Assembly: GCA_001931875.2 (NCBI GenBank)
Contig: MSJH02000482.1
Span: 62,001-126,000, forward strand
Direction: 5' to 3'
Source of the DNA: Byssochlamys sp. IMV 00236
Taxonomy: Eukaryota; Ascomycota; Eurotiomycetes; Eurotiales; Thermoascaceae
DNA: 64,000 nucleotides
Shown here: positions 57,801 through 64,000 of the stretch, in pieces
Position numbering within the stretch: position 1 is the stretch's first letter
How the letters are laid out: the number at the start of each line of letters is the position of its first letter
Made by a program: the position numbers and the translations under genes
Notes under the pieces: generated by a model
The model's input: the letters and a program-made list of their open reading frames with translations, nothing else
Databases searched by the model: none
Told to the model about the DNA's origin: nothing

Positions 57801-60800
57801 GGATTTGATCTGCTTTAGAGATTAGTTCTTGAAAGATGATAGAAAAGATGAATTCGTAAGTATATGTTGTATTGTTTGGTGCCGGGATGGGCTATTTGAT
57901 GTAAAGCTCAGCATGATTCTAAGCTTCGTATATGAAACCCGCAACACGCCTTGTGATTTCAAACCACTCCTACGGAAGCCAGCGCAGCCTTCTCATACTC
58001 GCCTATTCCATAAGCCCCTACTAAGCTCTAAGACTATGGCATCTGGGGTTCGTTGTAGATCTAATATCACTATCACTCATTCGTCCCCGACGTCATTCAT
58101 CGACCCTGATAGCGATATGGCCCGAACTCTGGGGCACAAAAAGAAGCACATAGCCACACCATGCGGGGTTCGCCGAGCGGCGAGGGGCAACGGATATTTC
58201 CTGCGACATGGGTGAAGCAGTAGTAGGTAACCTTGCGGGATGCGATACGATAGAAGCTTCCTGTAACAGGAAAGAGGACGAGAAAAGCCTTGACCGTGGG
58301 ACAGAGAGGCTTGCTCTAGATAAGTCAGCTGGCAGGATAAAACGGCTACGTTATCAACGGCGCGCGGGTAAGCCCATGGCAAAGGGTCCTTAAGTTAACT
58401 ATGCCCGAGTATTAGTTCAGGGATGCAATGTTGTTATCACGTTGATGTCCATGATCTGATAACCATCCTTGCCACCGAGGAGATCGTTCCACAGCAGTGA
58501 ATGCATTACTCTATAGAAATACAGATAAATTAGCCAACTCCAATAATAGAAAACTGATGCCCCTTCTGGATGCCTTCGGCTCTTGAATTTCGACCTCGAG
58601 CCTGACTTACTCATGCTTCCCCCTGTTCCCTTGCCGGCCCGTCCGCAGAGACAGTCCATGACTCCAGAGTCCACGGCACAGTTAGGGCAGTTAGTGAAAT
58701 TAAATCCACCGTGTTGCCAATCTTCCAGAACGAATGGAAGTCAAGACAGTTCCCCGAGAGCCGGTCGCTGCCCGCCGTCCTGGGAGTTGGGTCGCCTACG
58801 TAGAAACTAAGCCAGGAGGCCGGGAAATCGGTCGCGTGCTATTCCCGCGACTTCGGTTTAGTTACTTAGTGGCCGTATAGTCTTTCCTGTCGTTTGTTAG
58901 TACTGCCATCGATAAAAATTACCATAGGGACTGAAACATATTTACTTCTCTTGAAGCGCGAGGCTTGATCGCTCGAAGCTAACTTCCAGTTCTAGAAGCA
59001 TGTTGATGGGTCTGGGCTGACAGCTAGAAGTTGCTTAAAATATTCGGTACCGAGAAAGCCTCTCGGCATCGTGCCGGAAGACCATAAGCTATTATTTGAG
59101 GCGCTATGTCTCTTTCTTGGGATTGCAATTTCGATGCGACGGTGTTGATGGTGAAACTAGATAGAGACAAGGCTGTCCATGGAAGATTCCGGATAAAACC
59201 CGGACTTTCTTGCTATTGGAAGGACGAGATGCTTGCCCAGATGTATGCTTCATACTGATGGGCGGGTTTCTAGAAGGCCGAATACTAGATACCAAAGGCA
59301 TGGTGGACCACTTGGGCTTTCCCTCCGGCACGCTCCGTTATGGTGTCTGTAGGTCTTGATATGGCATATGCAATCACGGACAACTAGAAGATTAGCCTTA
59401 GCTGTCAACCTCAACGCAGACGAAGCGCCATACTCGGCTCAACGGAAAAAGAAGCAGAGTCAAGAAGTCTTCAGTCGAGGTTCGTGAAGACACTGCTAAT
59501 AGTTAGCAGTGTGAAGGTCTGCACACAGCTCCTGCTTACATAGCAGCAATTGACGACGGCCCAGGCCGCGTGTTCTCGACTGCTCGCTAGGATTTCCACT
59601 GCCCCCAAATCTTCCCGCGGGCTGCCTAGCGCACCTCCTTGGATGGGATCTGACTGGCCAATTTCTCTGGCTAATGTAACAGATGATGGCGAGCAAATCA
59701 GTGGATTTCAATGACTGTACGAGATACATTTTCGGTTTAGATTGTTCCTGGTCACTGTTCTGCGATTGATCAGCGAGTGCATTGAAAGCTGTGACTTATT
59801 ATCCCTATAGAGTATGCTTGCTTTACCCGCAGCCAAGGCTGGCTAGCCAGAACAGTGATGGGCACATCATCAATAATAATGCTGTCTCCCCTGGCCTTGG
59901 ACGCGAATGGTAGGAGTACCCAATCGATGTCAATCAATTGCCCGAACCAAGCCGACAGCGATGCAGTGGTGCTCCAACGGTCAGGAGAAGATCACCGCTA
60001 ACATCGCCTTGGGACTGACGGTTGCTAAGCCAGCTGTTAGGCGCGCAGTGGGTCAGTCACCAATTCCACGAACTTTAGTGGCTGAAAGACGCATCGTAAA
60101 ACGAAATTAGTTATTATGGATGCTGAGTATTGAAGCCAGTGACTCAGTTAACTGTGTAGACTTACTTCGATCATTTATAGCCGAACAGGCCCCAATATTG
60201 TGATTCAAGGAAAAGCCCCGGAACAGATCATTATTGTCGGCCGCGCCAACATGAGTAAAGTCGGGACTCAAGCATCTGAGTTAGGAGAGAACAGATGTGA
60301 ACTGTAGAATGAATAATCACCCGCAAGGGAGTGTGCGATTATCATGATCCCGCGCCATATCATTCGTGCTCACTAGTTGGTCCGTCCGTGGAGCGTGGAG
60401 AGGCTTCTGGATAGTTATCGCTCCCGTGCCTGACAGGCTCAACCGGACCAACCCGCATGAGACTATTCCTGTCACGTCAAACATGTTAAGCCCTAATCTT
60501 CGGCACTGTGAAGAAGAAGATTATCATCTTGGACAGAGACAGATGGACCAGGCCCAGCACCTCGTCAGTAGTAGTAGTTGGGGATATCTTGGCAACAACA
60601 GAATGGAGCACTAGCCAGTCTCGTCACCCCATGTTCTTTGGCTGTCACCGGTGCGACGCTGCAGACGTCGCATGAAGAACCTCCACAAGCTTCAGCACCG
60701 AGCTTCCAGAGAAGCTGACGGGGAACAACCCGAGCCTTCGAGTGTCCCCGCACCGCGCGAGCCTTATTGATTGTCCCATGCCCCTTGCTGTCCGTTCCAC

Positions 60801-61537
60801 ACTGCAGGAATCGTTATTGGCCCTGGCAGAGCGACCAGCTCTTGCTGGATCCGATCCTGTCTGTCGGTTGGCAGGTTTTTGTCACTGTGTGCTCTTGCAG
60901 CAAGCGTGTGGCCCCGGCTGCACTTCGTTATGACGGGTCGACCTGGTCTAGAGTATTAAGTTACTCCAGAAGAGCAAAAGTAAGGCTGGTACTTGCGTCG
61001 ACAGGACGGGTCACCTTACAGTCACGGTACCTTGGATCCATGAGCAACAAGTGGGTGCTGGAGGGGGCCAACGGAGGAGTAGTTAGTTACGGCTGTCGCA
61101 CAGACCAGAAGAAGAACAATAATAAATAAATTAATTAAATATCTTTCAGAATCATCGCTGCGGCGGCGGGACAGGCTCAAAAGCGCAGTTGCTGGCAGCT
61201 TGTGTCGGTGGACCCCGGGGGAGTTGAGCCGGACTGTTAGTCGGGACCTCCTAACAGACGATGAGAAGAAGGATTCGTAAAAAGCGTCCTTAGAGCCTAG
61301 CGCTCGTGCCATTTGACCGCCATTGCGCCCGTCCAGACTGGATTGTACACAGTGGACGGACTCCATAGGTATCTTGCTGGTACATGCACCCGTGCTGGTA
61401 GTGTCAGGCACAGGGAGACCAGGCCTCGTTAGCACCGTGTAGAATGTAGATAGATGGACGGTTAGTTCTAGCAGATAGAATAGTGGTTAATCGAGTAAGA
61501 ACTCACAAGAGTTTCATCGAGAGGCCGACCAGGGGCA

Positions 61538-61560
61538 ATAATGATAATAATAATAATAAT
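61538..61560. repeat. AAT-type trinucleotide microsatellite
   Basis: A run of ATA/AAT units with one G interruption, in the leader-side region of the RasGEF gene. Confidence 0.8.
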
Positions 61561-61623
61561 ATGTATCGATGGAGTAGCAGTGACATTGGCAGACCAGGGT
61601 TGGCTTCAGGAAAAAAGGTCTCC

Positions 61624-61642
61624 CTCTCTCTCTCTCTCTCTC
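61624..61642. repeat. CT dinucleotide microsatellite
   Basis: An uninterrupted CT run, followed by further pyrimidines including a C run. Such tracts are common near fungal transcription starts. Confidence 0.85.
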
Positions 61643-61731
61643 CTCTTTTTCCCCCCCAAAGGCGTCGCCCTCACCCACGGGACAGCTTGAGATAGCCTTA
61701 TCCGGCCTCCGCCTCCACTCCCCGTAGACTC

Positions 61732-61761
61732 AGTAAAGTAAAGTAAAGTAAAGTAAAGTAA
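61732..61761. repeat. Pentanucleotide tract (AGTAA)6
   Basis: Six perfect AGTAA units in a row lie about 450 bp upstream of the first in-frame ATG of the RasGEF gene. Confidence 0.92.
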
Positions 61762-62207
61762 GTAGACTGCTTTCTCTCCTCTCCTCCTCCCACCAGTTAT
61801 CTAGTTAAACTAGTTAGCCCACCGCTACTGACCCTCTGCGTCGTCGGGCTGCCAGCATCTCTTTCTCTCTCTTTCAACATTATTGTTCCCTCTCGTCCTG
61901 TTCCCTCCTCCCTCTTCCAGGCCTGTCGTTTCGTCCACCATCTTTTCGATTCGTGCAAGGGAGAACGGGCGTTGCGGCACCTCTCATCGACCGGTCGAAT
62001 TCTGGACGTGATTCGTTTCTCCCACACTAAGTGCGGCCGGCCACCGTCGCCCCGTGGATGATCCCGCAGAACAACCCCCCCCCCTAACCTCCAGCTTCTC
62101 CGGCTTGATTCCTCCCCCAAGACATGAGATACGTGTTCTGAGTCCGCTGAGCAGACCTCCAGGAGAACGACAAAAGAGCTCCTGGCTCGCGATTCTGGCG
62201 ACGAGCA

Positions 62208-64000
62208 ATGTACTCCAATCGAGCGGCTGAGCCGCTGGCGATTAATACGAGATCTGGGCTGGGGAGCAAGACGGGCACCACCGTGACAGCCGCCTTTCAG
62301 TACACAGAAGACGATCCCGCCATGCTGTCTACCACCCCCAGGGCCCGCGGACGAGGTTCCAGCGTCTCTGCGCAGAGGAGAGACGTCGATGTGTCCGAGT
62401 CGCCCAAGCGACAGCAATCTCCCATGAAATTCACCGGTGCGGGCGGTTACGCTCCCGCAGCGGAGCCTGCCCCGGCCCTGTATGTGCGGGCGCTATACGA
62501 CTACACTGCGGATGACCATACCAGCTTGAGTTTTCGCCAGGGCGATATCATCCAGGTGCTGAACCAGCTCGAGACGGGCTGGTGGGACGGTGTCATCAAC
62601 AACGTTCGAGGCTGGTTTCCCAGCAACTACTGCGCCATTATTTCGGATCCCAACGAACTCGACGACCAAGGATCCCACTCCCAGCACGGTGGAGATACGA
62701 GCGCAGAATCGGGAATCGAGGATGAGTACGAAAGCGACCGCGATGATGACGATGTCGACTCCGTGGGGAACCCCCGCGACTCGCAGCCTCTGCTCCCCAT
62801 TGAAGGCGTGGGAACCGACCGGGAGGAGGCTTCTGCATTTTGGATCCCGCAGGCCACACCAGACGGGCGGTTATTCTATTTCAACACCCTGACCGGCTAC
62901 AGCACGATGGAGCTGCCCTTGGAGAACCCGCTTCTGGCAAATGAGACGGGCCCTCGAGACCGCAATGACTTCTTTGTGCCCGACCAGACTCGTCCGCCGC
63001 CCGAACTGATGGCTCGAGGCTTCGAGCGCGAGGAAGATGATTACGATGGCTCTGCGTCTGAAGCGGAAGGGGAGTCATTGATGCTGGCATCGCATGATTC
63101 AATGTCGCGCAGACGTCAGTCTTTTGTCTCTGACGGTATCTCCCCGGCTACTTCCATGGACTCTTTGAATCCCTCTCCCGTGAAGAAACCGTCCGGCGAT
63201 CTGAAGGGGTCACAAGCTCCCTTCAACATCACTTCAAAGTCGTACAATGCCCTGAACGCCGCTTCTGTTTCCCTCTACGACCAGGGTCCAAGACCGTCGG
63301 TATCTTCTGGTATTCCAAAACACTTTCTTGATGACGGCGTCGCCTACCCGATCACCTGGCCTGCCTTGGTCGACAACATGCGCCAGGCTATTGAGGCATA
63401 TAAGCAAACCCTCATCAACGGTGAACGGGCTGAATATGTGCGACGCGCAGAAGATATATCTGACCATCTGCGGATGCTGTTAGCAGCCGGGTCAGACACA
63501 ACGGACAATCACTCCGGGAACCCGTCCATCATCTCCACTAACAGAGCTCTATATCCGCATTTCAGGGATATGATGTCCAAGTTTTCGAAGTTGGTCTTGT
63601 CGTCCCACATTGCTTCCGCCGACTGGCCGGGACCGGATTCGGTTCCCAAGTGTCTTCAGGAAGCGGATGGCGTCATGAATGGAGTCTACGGTTACGTAGA
63701 TGTTGCCAGACAGCAACGCGGCGAGGAGATCAAGCGGATAGTCCCTGGCTTCGTCTTTGGTAGTGCCGCTGGTGGACACTGGGAGAACAACGGAGTGAGA
63801 TTAAATGATTCCGGCCCGACATCTTTCCTTGATCAGGACCCTCTTGAATCTCGTCCGGAGCCATCTGTTCCTCTCGACACATATCTCCTGGAGAAGGTGG
63901 ATACCCTGAGAAAATCCTTCGTGGGGAGCATCAGACGCTTGGAAGAACAGTGCGCCCTAAATGAGAAAGTGGTCACCGCTGCTGGACATCAAGTTCTGAG
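62208..64000 (+). CDS. Ras guanine-nucleotide exchange factor (Cdc25 type), N-terminal part
   Basis: The frame is open from a TGA at about 62151 to the window edge, so the gene is cut off at the right. The first in-frame ATG is at 62208; a second at 62322 is also possible, and I cannot decide. An SH3 domain lies at about residues 91-142 from the first ATG (VRALYDYTADDHTSLSFRQG, GWWDG, GWFPSNYC). A WW-like domain follows at about 210-238 (FWIPQATPDGRLFYFNTLTG). Then come an acidic, Ser-rich linker and a helical region (FDMMSKFSKLVLSS-like, PHFRDMMSKFSKL). SH3 plus WW at this spacing is the layout of fungal Cdc25-type exchange factors that activate Ras. The catalytic RasGEF domain would lie beyond the window. 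Confidence 0.85.
   Translation, partial: MYSNRAAEPLAINTRSGLGSKTGTTVTAAFQYTEDDPAMLSTTPRARGRGSSVSAQRRDVDVSESPKRQQSPMKFTGAGGYAPAAEPAPALYVRALYDYTADDHTSLSFRQGDIIQVLNQLETGWWDGVINNVRGWFPSNYCAIISDPNELDDQGSHSQHGGDTSAESGIEDEYESDRDDDDVDSVGNPRDSQPLLPIEGVGTDREEASAFWIPQATPDGRLFYFNTLTGYSTMELPLENPLLANETGPRDRNDFFVPDQTRPPPELMARGFEREEDDYDGSASEAEGESLMLASHDSMSRRRQSFVSDGISPATSMDSLNPSPVKKPSGDLKGSQAPFNITSKSYNALNAASVSLYDQGPRPSVSSGIPKHFLDDGVAYPITWPALVDNMRQAIEAYKQTLINGERAEYVRRAEDISDHLRMLLAAGSDTTDNHSGNPSIISTNRALYPHFRDMMSKFSKLVLSSHIASADWPGPDSVPKCLQEADGVMNGVYGYVDVARQQRGEEIKRIVPGFVFGSAAGGHWENNGVRLNDSGPTSFLDQDPLESRPEPSVPLDTYLLEKVDTLRKSFVGSIRRLEEQCALNEKVVTAAGHQVL

Larger units (their letters stand above)
57801..62207. other. 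Right part of the gene desert, upstream of the RasGEF gene
   Basis: Base composition returns to near-normal but I still see no gene. The frames at 57829-58215 (+) and 58077-58382 (-) overlap on opposite strands and match nothing I know. The last 600 bp are pyrimidine-rich with CT and AGTAA tracts, which fits the promoter and leader of the RasGEF gene. Confidence 0.5.

Noticed and set aside
57829..58382. Overlapping frames on both strands in the right part of the desert
   Set aside because: The plus frame starts with TTG, the two frames overlap antisense and neither shows homology that I can recognise.

Overview
The window is nuclear DNA of a filamentous ascomycete. The gene set (NimE-type cyclin B, KapA-type importin alpha, a Pot1 with fungal OB folds, an Irc22-like ER protein), the short 50-80 nt GT-AG introns and the protein sequences point to the Eurotiales, most likely Aspergillus or a close relative. 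I infer this from the sequence; no alignment was run. One assembly gap of 43 N lies at 4829-4871.

Layout. The C-terminal end of a cohesin Scc3/Psc3-type subunit (1-684, +) enters from the left, followed by an SRPK-like kinase (2557-4059, -). Next comes a compact housekeeping block: importin alpha kapA (6210-8142, -), telomere protein pot1 (8802-10885, +), a CCCH zinc-finger protein (11503-13110, -), irc22 (13495-14419, +), aprataxin hnt3 (14775-15683, -) and a DHX57/Ucp12-type DEAH helicase (16072-20268, +). In this block divergent pairs share short promoters and convergent pairs share short 3' spacers. A looser segment (20.3-25.4 kb) holds two gene relics (a possible NLR repeat-linker fragment and a frameshifted coding fragment) and an F-box gene (22280-23393, -). 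Cyclin B nimE (25426-27644, -) follows. After a 3.6 kb spacer come a Zn2Cys6 regulator with the zinc cluster at its C terminus (31280-33534, +), Pol III subunit rpc53 (34926-36674, +), a small GPI-type wall protein (38450-38947, +), a fluoride exporter (40197-41693, -) divergent from a uracil phosphoribosyltransferase (42269-43239, +), and a C2H2/Fungal_trans regulator (44796-47479, -).

From 47.5 to 62.2 kb I find no convincing gene. This desert has pentanucleotide and other microsatellites, and a core at about 53.0-57.8 kb that is AT-rich and TpA-rich, which fits repeat-induced point mutation of old repeats. The window ends inside a Ras guanine-nucleotide exchange factor (SH3-WW-..., from 62208, +).

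Together the genes are mostly core functions: chromosome cohesion, telomere capping, DNA-end repair, mitotic control, nuclear import, RNA helicase work, Pol III transcription and Ras signalling. No secondary-metabolite cluster, CRISPR array, tRNA or rRNA was found. I did not find a clearly new biological system. The items most worth a second look are the gene desert with its RIP-like core, the relics at 20.9-21.5 kb, the C-terminal zinc-cluster regulator with a PB1/ubiquitin-like N-terminal region, the divergent catalytic loop of the kinase and the GC-AG intron in the phosphoribosyltransferase.
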